Below, in pieces: positions 8,748 to 18,253 of a stretch of 64,000 nt of DNA (position 1 is the stretch's first letter; each line of letters opens with the position of its first letter). This DNA comes from Candidatus Fermentibacterota bacterium. Its GTDB lineage: Bacteria > Fermentibacterota > Fermentibacteria > Fermentibacterales > JCC-6. The DNA lies in contig JAUWSQ010000004.1 of the NCBI GenBank assembly GCA_030609965.1, positions 1-64,000 of the forward strand, written 5' to 3'. A program made the position numbers and the translations under genes. The notes under the pieces are model-generated. The model did no database searches. It was given only the letters and a program-made list of their open reading frames with translations, and was not told where the DNA came from.

Positions 8748-8782
8748 AAAACCGGTGGCAATCGAAAGAATGCCACCGGTTT
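8748..8782. terminator. Bidirectional terminator between korC and the DUF6982-like gene
   Basis: A 12-bp stem, AAACCGGTGGCA / TGCCACCGGTTT, with a 9-nt loop lies between two convergent genes. On the minus strand it is followed by an extended T run (GGTTTTTATA); on the plus strand the following bases are CTGTATTT. Confidence 0.8.
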
Positions 8783-8788
8783 CTGTAT

Positions 8789-9178
8789 TTAGAGTTTCTC
8801 TATGTGATCAATAAATTCGTGTACAACGAAAGCTCTTATAGTATTGCTATCCGGATCGCATGGTGTCATGAAGAACCCTATTTTGTTGGGATTGTAGCCC
8901 ATCCCCACTCCTACCATTTTCTCACCATCGCTGAAATGGACTCGAAGTTTTGCACCGTAGACCTGCTGAGAATCATCGAAATCGGAGGCTTCACGGTAGT
9001 TTGGATTCCCATCGAATTCCTTTACTATAAAAACTGCCTTCAGCCTGTTAACGTAAACGACCTCAGTCTTCTGATCACTTTTATGTGTAAGATGAAACAT
9101 TGCCCGGTTAGGTGAGAAGTCACTTGTAAAACCCTTTTGAATTCCGCCATCAGCGTATCGAACGACAATCTTGTTCAT
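8789..9178 (-). CDS. DUF6982-like conserved protein
   Basis: A 129-residue soluble protein with the pattern VVRYADGGIQKGFTSDFSPNR near the start, then RLKAVFIVKEFDGNP, which I recognise from a small conserved family (DUF6982-like, often near PilZ or signalling proteins). No catalytic residues are evident. It stands alone between the kor operon terminator and the radical SAM operon, transcribed toward the terminator. The function is unknown. Confidence 0.7.
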   Translation of the reverse strand: MNKIVVRYADGGIQKGFTSDFSPNRAMFHLTHKSDQKTEVVYVNRLKAVFIVKEFDGNPNYREASDFDDSQQVYGAKLRVHFSDGEKMVGVGMGYNPNKIGFFMTPCDPDSNTIRAFVVHEFIDHIEKL

Positions 9179-9259
9179 TCACCACTCCCTGTCAGCATTA
9201 AGTCATATTGTATTTGCGAATATAGTGCAGCCCACTCCTGTCAACGAGGGTCTCTGCGG

Positions 9260-11050
9260 TCAGATATCCAGAGCCCTGCTCCAGTTTTCCTCCATACATT
9301 TATTCCGAAAGAGAACCTGATGCAGCGCTGGTACCTCGGACGACAGTTCAGCCAGATTCCAGTCATTCCCGGACAGCCTAACAGAAACCCCGGCCTCCCA
9401 CAGTTCTCTGCTTAATTCTGCGGGAGAATCTGCATCTATCACCACTGTGCAGATGGCTGCGGCGGATACTATCCAGTCTATATGGAAACGATCAGAACCT
9501 TCCATCAGAACAGAAACCCTCAAGTTGCCCTGCCTGCCCAGTGCCCTGGCCGTTCTGCCGGAGTAGTCTACAGGGTTGTCCAGCTTTCTTACTATATCCA
9601 CAAGATCCAGCGGAAATTCCTTTTCCGGACATAGAATAACATCGAGAACACAGAAAGGATCAGCCTGCAATCTTGTTCTGATAAAATCAAGCGCCAGGCA
9701 TCTATTCGCCCATAGATCATGGGATGTTATCCTTATTGTTCCATGTCTGAAGGATGGCATAGGTCTGCTAAGATCAGTATCTACGTCAAGATCTATAAGT
9801 TCCGTGCCCGGCCAGCCCTCAAATAGAAGGGGTCTTTCCGCAAGATCAAGGTCGTATCCGACGATATCCGCAATCTCCTCTCTTGCTTCGGCAAAACCGC
9901 ACATGCTGTCATTGAAAGATCTGTAATACGGTGGACGGGGCATATGCCTCCTCCTGAACTGCTGTCTCATCACGGTCCCCGGCAGAATAGAGAGGTAGAA
10001 TGCCTGCACATGCTGATGAAGCTCCCTGTCCCTGATCATGAGCGCTGTTCTTACAGCATCCGAAGGAGTGTCACCCGGCAGATCGAGTATGAGGTCAATA
10101 ACAGGTGATACACCTGCGTTTTTCAGATTGACGGCTCCATCAAGCACCAATTCAGGGTCAACCGGGCGCCCCGCCCTTGCAAGAGTATTCCTGTTTACTG
10201 TCTGAAGTCCGATTTCGACGTTCTTGAAACCGGCATCAGCAATGCGGGATGCTGTATCCGGTGAAATAAGATCACCCAGCATTTCTCCAAAGAATTCCGC
10301 ATCAAGCGCTTCCATACTTTTTAGAAGCTGAACAAGATCAGCTCTGCTGTTGAAGGAAGGATCCAGGAAAACGATTTCTCCTGCCCCGGCATCGACGAGT
10401 CTTCGAAGAAGTCGCTCAGCATTTTCCGCATCAAGTACCCTTGGTGACGGATGGGTTCTTCTGTACGAGCAGTACGTGCACGCGCCGGCACATCCTCTTA
10501 TGGTTTCAACATGTATGGATGCTCCTCCTGAAGGATCCAGATAACCTGTAAGCCAGGGATTCGGATACATTCCCGGAGTAAAACACATTCCGCCTGCGTC
10601 CAGAAAGTTTCCATTGTTCCTGATGATGTTTCCCGCGGAAACCGGATTCAGAATGCTGCCCGCAAGCTCTTCTCCCTCGCCGGCGACCATCAGGTCGAAA
10701 CCACCGGAGGAGAGCAGCCACTCATTATCCCTGGTTACTTCGGGACCTCCAGCGACAGTGATAACACCTGGCAATTCCCTTTTAAGCATATTGGCAAGCC
10801 AGAGACTTCGCTCAGCATTCCACATGTAAAGGGTGAATGCAACAAGCGCAGGCGACCGGTTCACGATCATCTGTAGAAGAGAGCGGTCTCCTGCAGTGTC
10901 AACCGCATTCTGATCAATGACTGTTTCAGGAGGAAGGGATGCGGCAGCCGCCAGTGAAGCTCCAGCGAGGGGGACGTTCCCTGTAATTTCAAGGGGGGCC
11001 GAGGGGTTCAACGGAAGTTGGAGTATCAGGGATTTGTTCAGTCTACCCAA
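9260..11050 (-). CDS. B12-binding-domain radical SAM protein
   Basis: A 596-residue radical SAM enzyme of unknown substrate. The N-terminal about 130 residues resemble a cobalamin-binding Rossmann domain, with AGGPEV (100-105) and AGEGEE. The [4Fe-4S]/SAM motif is CxxxCxxC at Cys187, Cys191 and Cys194 (ETIRGCAGACTYCSYRR). The barrel continues with GLQTVNRNTLARAGR and DLILDLPGDT. The C-terminal 200 residues are not recognisable. The start is TTG at 11050, overlapping the upstream membrane-protein gene by 8 bp; no better start exists nearby. It is the last gene of an operon with the membrane protein and the UMF1 transporter. Confidence 0.82.
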   Translation of the reverse strand: MGRLNKSLILQLPLNPSAPLEITGNVPLAGASLAAAASLPPETVIDQNAVDTAGDRSLLQMIVNRSPALVAFTLYMWNAERSLWLANMLKRELPGVITVAGGPEVTRDNEWLLSSGGFDLMVAGEGEELAGSILNPVSAGNIIRNNGNFLDAGGMCFTPGMYPNPWLTGYLDPSGGASIHVETIRGCAGACTYCSYRRTHPSPRVLDAENAERLLRRLVDAGAGEIVFLDPSFNSRADLVQLLKSMEALDAEFFGEMLGDLISPDTASRIADAGFKNVEIGLQTVNRNTLARAGRPVDPELVLDGAVNLKNAGVSPVIDLILDLPGDTPSDAVRTALMIRDRELHQHVQAFYLSILPGTVMRQQFRRRHMPRPPYYRSFNDSMCGFAEAREEIADIVGYDLDLAERPLLFEGWPGTELIDLDVDTDLSRPMPSFRHGTIRITSHDLWANRCLALDFIRTRLQADPFCVLDVILCPEKEFPLDLVDIVRKLDNPVDYSGRTARALGRQGNLRVSVLMEGSDRFHIDWIVSAAAICTVVIDADSPAELSRELWEAGVSVRLSGNDWNLAELSSEVPALHQVLFRNKCMEENWSRALDI

Positions 11051-11885
11051 TCCAGCTGCTGCTTAATGATGAAAGATCCGCCAGAAGCCAGATTATGTTG
11101 AAGAACCATGCTGCAGCCACAAAGAATACGGCCGTTGGATGATATAGTTTCAGCCGGCTTTTGAAGAGAGATGTTGCAACCAGAAGAAAAAGCACCAGCA
11201 CTATCTGCAGGATAGCTGTGCCAGCCGGGTATCCGTAATTGATGATAAGAAAGGTAAACATGAGTAGAGTTGCCAGGGCACTGTTTGCTGTTATTCTGGT
11301 CAGTCTTCTTATCCAGTATTCCGAATATGCCAATGAGGGCATAAAATAGTAGAACCCGCTTCCTTCCCTTGCCAGCAGGCGCAGAAAGAAGGTTCCGGTG
11401 AATGACATTGTGACTGAAAGCAGAAACAGTACTGTAAATGACATCAGCGACACAATCCAGCCTGCTTCATGAGTTGCAATCTGAATGCTAGCACCAGGAG
11501 TTATGCCGCTTATCAGGAGCATTACCAGAAGAAGAACCTGAATGACGACAGCAGCACCAAGGACTGCCCACTGGTTTATTACTTTTCTATGCAGAATCCT
11601 TGTTACCTGGATTAAAAGCACGAGACCTGCCAGCTGACCGGAGGCGGTGTATATAACCTTAATTCCCGACAGGGCGGCGATAATCGAGAATAGAAAAGCT
11701 AACACAATAAGCTGCGATACACGCATCAAGGTAAGAAGCCTTGTTATCCTGCCCGTTCCCTTCTGCTCGACCTGTTCAACGGAATCGCCGGCGAGGTCGA
11801 CATTCATGAATGACGAACCACGGTTGAGCCTGTGAAGGATCTCCTCAATAATCAGAAGGAAGAAAAGGATGAGTACAGTTATCAT
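11043..11885 (-). CDS. Polytopic membrane protein of unknown function
   Basis: The 280-residue product has about seven to eight hydrophobic segments, the first at residues 1-15, then a charged loop (about 20-45) and further helices from about 55 on. I recognise no family motif. The ATG overlaps the stop of the UMF1 gene (ATGA) and its own 3' end overlaps the radical SAM gene by 8 bp, so the three are translationally coupled and may act in one membrane-associated process. Confidence 0.75.
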   Translation of the reverse strand: MITVLILFFLLIIEEILHRLNRGSSFMNVDLAGDSVEQVEQKGTGRITRLLTLMRVSQLIVLAFLFSIIAALSGIKVIYTASGQLAGLVLLIQVTRILHRKVINQWAVLGAAVVIQVLLLVMLLISGITPGASIQIATHEAGWIVSLMSFTVLFLLSVTMSFTGTFFLRLLAREGSGFYYFMPSLAYSEYWIRRLTRITANSALATLLMFTFLIINYGYPAGTAILQIVLVLFLLVATSLFKSRLKLYHPTAVFFVAAAWFFNIIWLLADLSSLSSSWIG

Positions 11886-13174
11886 TCAGCGTTCTCCGGA
11901 TTTCTGACAGTTTTCAGAACAAGGCCTCCCAATATGAAAAGTATCAGCAGTGAGAGTATGGACAGCCTTGAACTTCCAGTAAGATCGTTAATAAGAGCGA
12001 ACATCAACGGTCCGAATATACTTGTAAATCTCTGTGAAATCGAAAAGAAACCGAAATATTCCGCATTCATTCCTTCAGGTATCAATCTTGAGAAGAACCC
12101 CCGGCTGACCGCTTGAAGCCCGCCCATGAATAGACCGACCATACAGGCGAGGATCCAGAAATCAATTGTTTTCTTCATCCAGAATGCATAGAAGATTATG
12201 ACTATATAGCCAGCGATTCCCGCATAGAGCATTCTCTTTGAACCGAATCTTTTCGCCAAATGGCCGTATATCAGGCTTGCGGGAACTCCAATTGCCTGGG
12301 TCAGGAGAAGGGCCCCGATAAGATGGCCGGAATCGAGACCAAGTTCCGCTTTGCCGTAGATAGTAGCCATCATAATGACCGTCTGTACACCGTTGTTGTA
12401 CAGAAGGAATGCAAGAAGGAATCTGAAGATATTCTTCCTCGTTCTTAAATGCCGGAATGTTGAGATGAATGCTGAAAATCCCCGGGCGAAGGACCCGCCA
12501 AGTGTCTTTTCACCTCCGCTTGAACCTTCCGGAACCCGCAGGAAGAGGGGGATTGAGAAAAGGGTCCACCAGGCGGCGACAGACAGAAAAACGAATTTCA
12601 GGGCAGTTGCGGTATCAGCGAATCCGAATAAGGAAGGCTTCCGGATCATAAGGAGGTTCACAGCCAGGAGAATTCCGCCTCCCAGATATCCGAAGGCAAA
12701 GCCCCTGGATGAAATAAGTTCCCTTCTTGCGGGAATCACTGTTGAAACAAGAAGTGAGTTGTAAAATACGTTAGCTCCCGCGAATCCGATCTGTCCGACA
12801 ATAAGAAGCCCGAGAACCGGCCAGATATCTCCAGGCCCCGTAAGTGAAAGAAGTGCCGCTGCCAGCACACCTACTGTCGTCGCAACCCCGAGGAATTGTT
12901 TTCTTCTTCCGCCTGCATCGGCCACTGCCCCGAGAACCGGAGCGCTCAGAGCTACCAGCAATGCAGCAGCAGCCATTGCGTATCCCCACAATGATGTGGC
13001 ATTGCTTGAAACACTTATTCCGAGAAACGACCAGTTTACCGTGCTGCCTGCGCATATGGTTTCGGCGAAATACACAGGCAGTACCGCCGCCACAATGGTT
13101 GTGACGAAAGCCGAATTGCCCCAGTCGTAAAGGCACCATGCGTTTTCGGGAGAGAGCCTGAGAAATTTTTTCAG
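11882..13174 (-). CDS. MFS transporter, UMF1 (Atg22-like) family, probable CTG start
   Basis: A 12-helix permease of the UMF1/Atg22-like major facilitator family, inferred to export small solutes such as amino acids. The GTG at 13093 would cut off the family hallmark; the frame stays open upstream and encodes KKFLRLSPENAWCLYDWGNSA, matching the conserved ALYDWANSAF segment of helix 1. The only sensible initiator in this extension is CTG at 13172-13174, six bases after AAAGGGG; a stop lies at 13187-13189. ATT at 13175-13177 is an alternative. Further matches are GAVADAGGRRK and GRGF-like loops. It is the first gene of the operon with the membrane protein and radical SAM enzyme, divergent from pckA. 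Confidence 0.85.
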   Translation of the reverse strand: MKKFLRLSPENAWCLYDWGNSAFVTTIVAAVLPVYFAETICAGSTVNWSFLGISVSSNATSLWGYAMAAAALLVALSAPVLGAVADAGGRRKQFLGVATTVGVLAAALLSLTGPGDIWPVLGLLIVGQIGFAGANVFYNSLLVSTVIPARRELISSRGFAFGYLGGGILLAVNLLMIRKPSLFGFADTATALKFVFLSVAAWWTLFSIPLFLRVPEGSSGGEKTLGGSFARGFSAFISTFRHLRTRKNIFRFLLAFLLYNNGVQTVIMMATIYGKAELGLDSGHLIGALLLTQAIGVPASLIYGHLAKRFGSKRMLYAGIAGYIVIIFYAFWMKKTIDFWILACMVGLFMGGLQAVSRGFFSRLIPEGMNAEYFGFFSISQRFTSIFGPLMFALINDLTGSSRLSILSLLILFILGGLVLKTVRNPENAE

Positions 13175-13310
13175 AATATTCCCCTTTCACCGAATGAACA
13201 TAAACGTTTTAAGACTTCGATGAAAGACAGTGGTTGCTTTGACAGTCATGGAGTATTTTACTGAACCTGAGAAATTGCGTTGAAGTAATACAACTCACGA
13301 AAGGATTAGT

Positions 13311-14963
13311 ATGACACTACAAAAGAGAATTGAAGAAGCTGTTAATTCAAGGGATAATGTAAGTAGAAATATTCCCCGTAGTGATATGATACGCAAAGCG
13401 GTAGACCGGCGTGAGGCTGTTGTCAGTGCCTGCGGGTGTCTCTCCACCTGGACTCCTCCGGAATCGACAGGCAGGAGCCCCAAGGACACGCTTATCGTAA
13501 AAAGACAGTCAAGCCAGGACACTATCGACTGGACCAGCCCCAATAACATCCCTGTCGATGAAGAGACATTTAATATGGTCTTTGAAGATGCTCTTGAAAG
13601 GCTCAGGGAGGTTCCGGAGCTGTTCACGACAGACAGGCTGGTGGGCGCCGATCCCACTTACGCATTGCCTGTACATACGATTTCCGACAGGGCACTTCCC
13701 GCTCTGTTCACCGATAACATGTTCCGCCCGTGGGACAGTGATATCGCTGAGAGTACGTGTTTCAAAGACAGACACTTCACGCTGCTTGTACTTCCTTACC
13801 ACAAGCTTGATCCCGAGAAGTACAAGGGGCGTTTGAGGATTGACCCCAGGCTGGGGCATACTTCCACCATGGTGGTAGGAATGGATCTGGACCGATCCAT
13901 CGGAATCGTTTACGGATCAGCGTACGGTGGAAGCGTCAAGAAGCTCATATTCACGGTTATGAACTACATTCTGCCCGGGGAAGGAATTCTCCCGCTTCAT
14001 TGCAGCGCAAACGAAGGTGATGACGGTCGAAGCGCTCTTCTTCTTGGTCTTTCGGGAACCGGCAAAACGACGCTTTCAGCGGATGCCTCAAGAGCGCTTC
14101 TCGGAGATGATGAGCATGGCTGGGGGGATAACGGTATCGCTAATTTCGAGAACGGCTGCTACGCAAAACTAATCGACCTGAACGCTGGTAAAGAACCCGA
14201 GATATACAATGCCTGTTTCCATGAGGATGACTGGCTTGATCACGGTTCGATAATTGAAAATACGATGATGTATCCGGATGGGCATTTTGATCTTTTCGAC
14301 GCCAGATTGACACCGAACTCAAGAGGATCGTATCCGCTGCGTTACCTTTCCAACATCAAGGAATCTTCCGTCGCTGGGCATCCTTCCACCATCCTTTTCC
14401 TGACTGCAGACGCTAACGGTGTAATCCCTCCTGTATCTAAGTTGACCAAGGCTCAGGCTATGCTCTGGTTCCTTATGGGGTATACCAGCAAGCTTGCCGG
14501 AACTGAAACGGGAATCACCGAGCCGGTGACTGTATTCTCAAGATTTTTCGGTGAACCTTTCATGCCCCGGAATCCCGATGTTTACGCCTCGATGCTCGGA
14601 GACAGGTTAGAAAAGCATGATACGGAAGTCTATCTCATTAATACGGGATGGAGCGGTGGACCGTACGGAGTAGGCTCCAGAATGGATCTCCCGCTAACCA
14701 GGATCATGGTAAACGCTGCCCTTTCGGGAGAACTCAGGGATATCAGCTGCCATTGCGATACTGTCTTTCGGGTGATGGTGCCGGATTCATGTCCCGGATT
14801 GCAGGATAACTCTATTCTGAACCCTGTTAATACGTGGGATGATAAGGAAGCTTACAGGGCAAGGGCTCTTAAACTCGCGGGTGAATTCAAGGCACATTTC
14901 GATAAAGCCTACGGGAATCAGGGTATTTCCGAAGAAATCGCAGGTGAATGCCCCAGAAATTAG
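13311..14963 (+). CDS. pckA: Phosphoenolpyruvate carboxykinase (ATP)
   Basis: The cytosolic ATP-type PEP carboxykinase interconverts oxaloacetate + ATP and PEP + CO2 + ADP, in gluconeogenesis or in fermentative succinate formation. The 550-residue chain shows the kinase-1 loop GLSGTGKT (246-253), kinase-2 LLGDDEHGW (263-271), LHCSANEG and the C-terminal adenine loop ITEPVTVFSRFFGEPF. AAAGGA precedes the ATG. It is transcribed alone, divergent from the UMF1 operon. The N-terminal 60 residues are somewhat longer than in Escherichia coli PckA. Confidence 0.95.
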   Translation: MTLQKRIEEAVNSRDNVSRNIPRSDMIRKAVDRREAVVSACGCLSTWTPPESTGRSPKDTLIVKRQSSQDTIDWTSPNNIPVDEETFNMVFEDALERLREVPELFTTDRLVGADPTYALPVHTISDRALPALFTDNMFRPWDSDIAESTCFKDRHFTLLVLPYHKLDPEKYKGRLRIDPRLGHTSTMVVGMDLDRSIGIVYGSAYGGSVKKLIFTVMNYILPGEGILPLHCSANEGDDGRSALLLGLSGTGKTTLSADASRALLGDDEHGWGDNGIANFENGCYAKLIDLNAGKEPEIYNACFHEDDWLDHGSIIENTMMYPDGHFDLFDARLTPNSRGSYPLRYLSNIKESSVAGHPSTILFLTADANGVIPPVSKLTKAQAMLWFLMGYTSKLAGTETGITEPVTVFSRFFGEPFMPRNPDVYASMLGDRLEKHDTEVYLINTGWSGGPYGVGSRMDLPLTRIMVNAALSGELRDISCHCDTVFRVMVPDSCPGLQDNSILNPVNTWDDKEAYRARALKLAGEFKAHFDKAYGNQGISEEIAGECPRN

Positions 14964-14966
14964 CAT

Positions 14967-15030
14967 AAGGGGTCAGGCACCAAAACTTAACATTCTTAGT
15001 GAAAGGGGTCAGGCTAAATAGTCTGACCCC
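14967..15030. repeat. REP-like palindromic element with GGGGTCAGGC motifs
   Basis: AAGGGGTCAGGC occurs twice in direct orientation (14967-14978 and 15003-15014), and the second copy pairs with CTGACCCC at 15023-15030 to make an 8-bp hairpin. GGGGTCAGG termini of this kind flank IS200-like/REP-associated transposase (RAYT) units in many environmental bacteria; no transposase is present here. It lies between convergent pckA and the next gene and may also stop transcription. Confidence 0.55.
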
Positions 15031-15039
15031 GATGTTTTC

Positions 15040-15633
15040 TCAATCCTCTCTGAGCAGGAATGGTAGGGGGCCACCGATTACTCCACCGCAGTTAAAATCC
15101 CTCCAGCGGGTCAGCGGATCTCCACAGGCTTCTGCTGCCTCATCTGTCCATTCACCCCTCAGGTAGAAAAGGTATGTAAGAATTCGTTCCCATATCATAT
15201 TGTCGTAGATGTAGCTGTACGTCAGTCCCCGCAGGGTTCCATCGTCCCTGAACCATTCACTTTCATCATTGGAGCGGCGCCACCAGAAGGATTCCTCGTG
15301 AAGCGAAGCTCTTGAATTTGCGTAGGACATATATGCCGAATGATCCTCAACAAAAGCTGAGAGGTATTCAGGAGCATCCGAAAGATCTGCTTCGATCGCA
15401 TCTGCAAGGATTGCCAGCTCTGCCTCCATGGCCTCTCTGTAAACTGTTATTGCTGTTTTCATTCCGTACGTGGTTTCAGCATCCTGCCCCAGGTCTTCAA
15501 TGTATTCCCTGCCCGTGCAGCTGTAGATATCAGGAATGTAAAAAACCTCTTCACTTCCCGCAGTGGAAGTCAAAATAAGTAATGTTGAAAGCACTGCGAC
15601 GAAAGTTTTTACAGGAGCAGTTCTGTTACTCAT
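15040..15633 (-). CDS. Secreted protein of unknown function
   Basis: A 197-residue protein with a cleavable signal peptide (residues 1-26, ending near TSTAGSEE). The mature part is acidic and helical, with paired Cys residues near the N- and C-termini (YSCTG; EACGD, FNCGG), and repeated EAMEAELA-type segments. I recognise no family; a distant relation to the LprI/DUF1311 secreted proteins is possible but weak. The ATG at 15633 follows GGGGGAATTGC. It faces away from glnA across a 214-bp divergent region. Confidence 0.7.
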   Translation of the reverse strand: MSNRTAPVKTFVAVLSTLLILTSTAGSEEVFYIPDIYSCTGREYIEDLGQDAETTYGMKTAITVYREAMEAELAILADAIEADLSDAPEYLSAFVEDHSAYMSYANSRASLHEESFWWRRSNDESEWFRDDGTLRGLTYSYIYDNMIWERILTYLFYLRGEWTDEAAEACGDPLTRWRDFNCGGVIGGPLPFLLRED

Positions 15634-15736
15634 GCAATTCCCCCTTACGTGAATATTTTATTATACGGATTGACACCTGATTCCGAAAGGGTCGCAGAAT
15701 TTCTTCCAGAGATGCTGATGTCGCCTTATCGGGTGC

Positions 15737-15764
15737 TTGCGATTATTGTCATATCGACTATATT
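15737..15764 (+). promoter_or_regulatory. Candidate sigma-70-type promoter for glnA
   Basis: TTGCGA (15737-15742) and TATATT (15759-15764) are separated by 16 bp, 84 bp before the glnA ATG. No sigma-54 GG/GC pair was seen. This rests on consensus matching only. Confidence 0.3.
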
Positions 15765-15847
15765 CGATAAGCGATATGTAAATATCAAGTGAAAATATAC
15801 GAGTATGACTAACGATTTATGCAGAATGATAAGAAAGAAGGTTGCAT

Positions 15848-17179
15848 ATGTCAGTTCAGGCAAAATCGATTCTGGCTAAATGCGAAGAACATAATGTTCA
15901 TTTTCTTCGGCTTCAGTTCACAGATATCGACGGAATCATCAAGAATGTTGAAGTACCTGAAAGCCAGTTTGAGAAAGCACTTGACGGACGGGTGATGTTC
16001 GATGGTTCTTCAATCGAGGGTTTCACGAGAATCGAAGAGTCGGATATGGTTCTGATTCCCGATCTCGAGACATTTGCGGTGTTTCCATGGGTTACCGAAC
16101 ACGGAAGGGTCGGCCGATTGGTGTGTGACGTGGTTAACCCTGACGGCAGTCCTTTTCCCGGTTGCCCGCGGACACTGCTGAAAAGACAGCTTGAACGGGC
16201 AAAGAAAATGGGTTACAATGTTATGGCTGGTCCTGAAGCGGAATTTTTCCTGTTTCAGGTTGACGCCTCCGGTAATCCTGTCACCGAAACACACGATAAG
16301 GGGAGTTATTTTGATCTCTCACCTGTGGACAGGGGAGAGGAAGCAAGGCGGGACGTTGCCCTGGTGCTCGAATCCATGGGATACGAAGTTGAAGCAGCAC
16401 ATCACGAGGTTGCTCCCGGGCAGCACGAAATCGATTTCAAGTACACGGATGCTGTAAAAACGGCTGACAATATCGTTACTTTCAGATTCGTGGTTAAGAA
16501 GGTTGCCCTTTCGCACGGGCTTCACGCAACATTCATGCCCAAACCGCTTTCAGACGTAAACGGATCGGGAATGCACATGAACATGTCCCTGTTCACACTC
16601 TCGGGAGAAAATGCCTTTGATGACCCGGAAGGAGAGGGTGGGCTGTCGCCGTGTGCAAGAGGTTTCATTGCCGGTCTTCTTCAGCATGCAAGGGCGTTTG
16701 TGGCTGTTACCAATCCCCTTGTCAATTCGTACAAAAGGCTGGTTCCGGGTTACGAGGCTCCGATAAACGTTGCCTGGTCGGAGAAGAACCGATCTCCACT
16801 GATACGTGTACCGGCGAGAAAAGGACTTGAAGCAAGGTGTGAAGTAAGGGTGCCGGATCCGTCATGTAATCCGTACCTGGCACTTGCGGTGCTTCTGGCT
16901 GCGGGTCTGGACGGAATAGAAAATGGACTGGACTGCGGCAGACCTGTTAATGAGAATATTTTCAAGATGAGTAAACGGGAGAAGAACAGGAGAAAAATTT
17001 CTCATTTGCCTTCCAGCCTTTTTGAAGCTCTTAATTACCTAGAAAAGGATAAGGTGATAATTGAGGCTCTGGGGGAGCACATTTTCGAGCATTTCATGTT
17101 CAACAAGAGAAGAGAATGGGAAGATTACATCAAGGTAATCCATCATTGGGAGATCGAAAGGTATCTTGAGAGATACTAA
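15848..17179 (+). CDS. glnA: Glutamine synthetase, type I (GSI-alpha)
   Basis: The product joins glutamate and ammonia with ATP to make glutamine. The 443-residue length and the C-terminal region (NIFKMSKREKNRRKISHLP, then LGEHIFEHF) match the GSI-alpha subtype, which lacks the adenylylated tyrosine of GSI-beta, so control by adenylylation is unlikely. Active-site motifs include MFDGSSIEGF, AGPEAEFFLF, GSGMHMNMSL and NPLVNSYKRLVPGYEAP. The ATG at 15848, seven bases after AAGAAGG, is better placed than an upstream in-frame TTG. The stop overlaps that of the convergent phosphatase gene by 4 bp. Confidence 0.96.
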   Translation: MSVQAKSILAKCEEHNVHFLRLQFTDIDGIIKNVEVPESQFEKALDGRVMFDGSSIEGFTRIEESDMVLIPDLETFAVFPWVTEHGRVGRLVCDVVNPDGSPFPGCPRTLLKRQLERAKKMGYNVMAGPEAEFFLFQVDASGNPVTETHDKGSYFDLSPVDRGEEARRDVALVLESMGYEVEAAHHEVAPGQHEIDFKYTDAVKTADNIVTFRFVVKKVALSHGLHATFMPKPLSDVNGSGMHMNMSLFTLSGENAFDDPEGEGGLSPCARGFIAGLLQHARAFVAVTNPLVNSYKRLVPGYEAPINVAWSEKNRSPLIRVPARKGLEARCEVRVPDPSCNPYLALAVLLAAGLDGIENGLDCGRPVNENIFKMSKREKNRRKISHLPSSLFEALNYLEKDKVIIEALGEHIFEHFMFNKRREWEDYIKVIHHWEIERYLERY

Positions 17180-18249
17180 ACAGAATTCAGGGGTGATTCC
17201 AGAAGCCTTATCTCTTCCCCTGCTCTGAGCTCAGATGTGCTTTCGTAAGCTGTTTTCAGATCAAGAGCCAGGAATGCTTTCTCTGCAGGCTCCGAACCAT
17301 AGCTGGTTGCCAGAATGATCTGCTGCCCTCCGTAGTCTCCGACATTGTCTCGAATCAGCTCTTCAGGCAGATACCGAAGCGGTGTGTGGCCGGACACGAC
17401 AAGGATCGAATCGTTCATTCTCGTAAGAAAGGTCGAGAGATCGCTGGTATCGTATCCGTCCTTTCTTACTTCCACCGGTCTGCTCCACAGGATCTCATCA
17501 ATAACTGTTTCGTTCAGATTGATAATATCCTTCGGATAACTCAATGATCTCGAAGGCCCCGCATGAATGCCTACTATGCCGTTTTCCGTTATTACCGCCA
17601 CCGGCAATTCCTTAAGATACTGATACCTGTCATCGTTCATTCTGCTTACGAAATTGAACTGCTGATAGTACGATCCGCGATCACCGCTGAACAGGTTTTT
17701 CACAACCTCCTGCTGATTTAATGGTGTCATCGCCTCTTCTGTTATCAGTTTCTCATAAATGCTGACGCATCTGTTCTCATGGTTACCCTGAATGTACAGG
17801 AATCGATCACCCTGTTCATCCAGGCTATTCTGTATCTCACGAATTCGTTCGATGATTCTTGTATCACCGTCATCTTCAGCGTAGATGTCTCCCGGTTTCC
17901 TGTCCACTACATCACCAACGATGAGACCGTAGACATCATCTCCATTCCTCAGTCTTTCAACAATACGGGTACGTTCAAGCCACATCTCAAAATCAGCATA
18001 CCTGGTATGGAAATCCGATGCCACGAACAGTTTACCGTGACCTGGCAGAAACACAAGTCCACCATTTCGATGGATCTGCCCTGAACAGTCCTGTTTCGAG
18101 AGAATGGTTTCAAGAGATGATGCGAATCCTGAGCCATTCCAGTTCAGAAGCAGAAGACCACCGATTGAGGCAGCCTTCCCGAGGAATTCTCTTCTTGTTA
18201 CCTGTTTGTCCAGATGCGAAGTACGATCTTGTTGAATACTGTTTTTCAT
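17176..18249 (-). CDS. Exported calcineurin-like (PPP-type) phosphatase with twin-arginine signal
   Basis: A metallophosphoesterase of 357 residues. The N-terminus carries a twin-arginine signal (TRREFLGKAASIGGLLLL), suggesting folded export to the periplasm. Metal-ligand motifs follow in order: VASDFHTRYAD, GLIVGDVVDRK, IQGNHEN, IHAGPS and VVSGHTPL, the PPP-family pattern. I chose the ATG at 18249, which directly precedes the signal peptide and lies 4 bases after the cyclase gene stops; an open frame to 18354 would sit inside that gene. The tight spacing implies an operon with the cyclase, although predicted export argues against direct action on a cytosolic enzyme. Confidence 0.84.
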   Translation of the reverse strand: MKNSIQQDRTSHLDKQVTRREFLGKAASIGGLLLLNWNGSGFASSLETILSKQDCSGQIHRNGGLVFLPGHGKLFVASDFHTRYADFEMWLERTRIVERLRNGDDVYGLIVGDVVDRKPGDIYAEDDGDTRIIERIREIQNSLDEQGDRFLYIQGNHENRCVSIYEKLITEEAMTPLNQQEVVKNLFSGDRGSYYQQFNFVSRMNDDRYQYLKELPVAVITENGIVGIHAGPSRSLSYPKDIINLNETVIDEILWSRPVEVRKDGYDTSDLSTFLTRMNDSILVVSGHTPLRYLPEELIRDNVGDYGGQQIILATSYGSEPAEKAFLALDLKTAYESTSELRAGEEIRLLESPLNSV

Positions 18250-18253
18250 GAGG

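Noticed and set aside
13091-13093. GTG 13093 as start of the UMF1 transporter
   Set aside because: It would remove the conserved YDWGNSAF helix, which is clearly encoded upstream in the same frame.
12771-13190. Minus-strand open frame of 139 codons starting at GTG 13190
   Set aside because: It is rich in Cys, Arg and His and overlaps the UMF1 transporter in another frame; the transporter frame carries family motifs.
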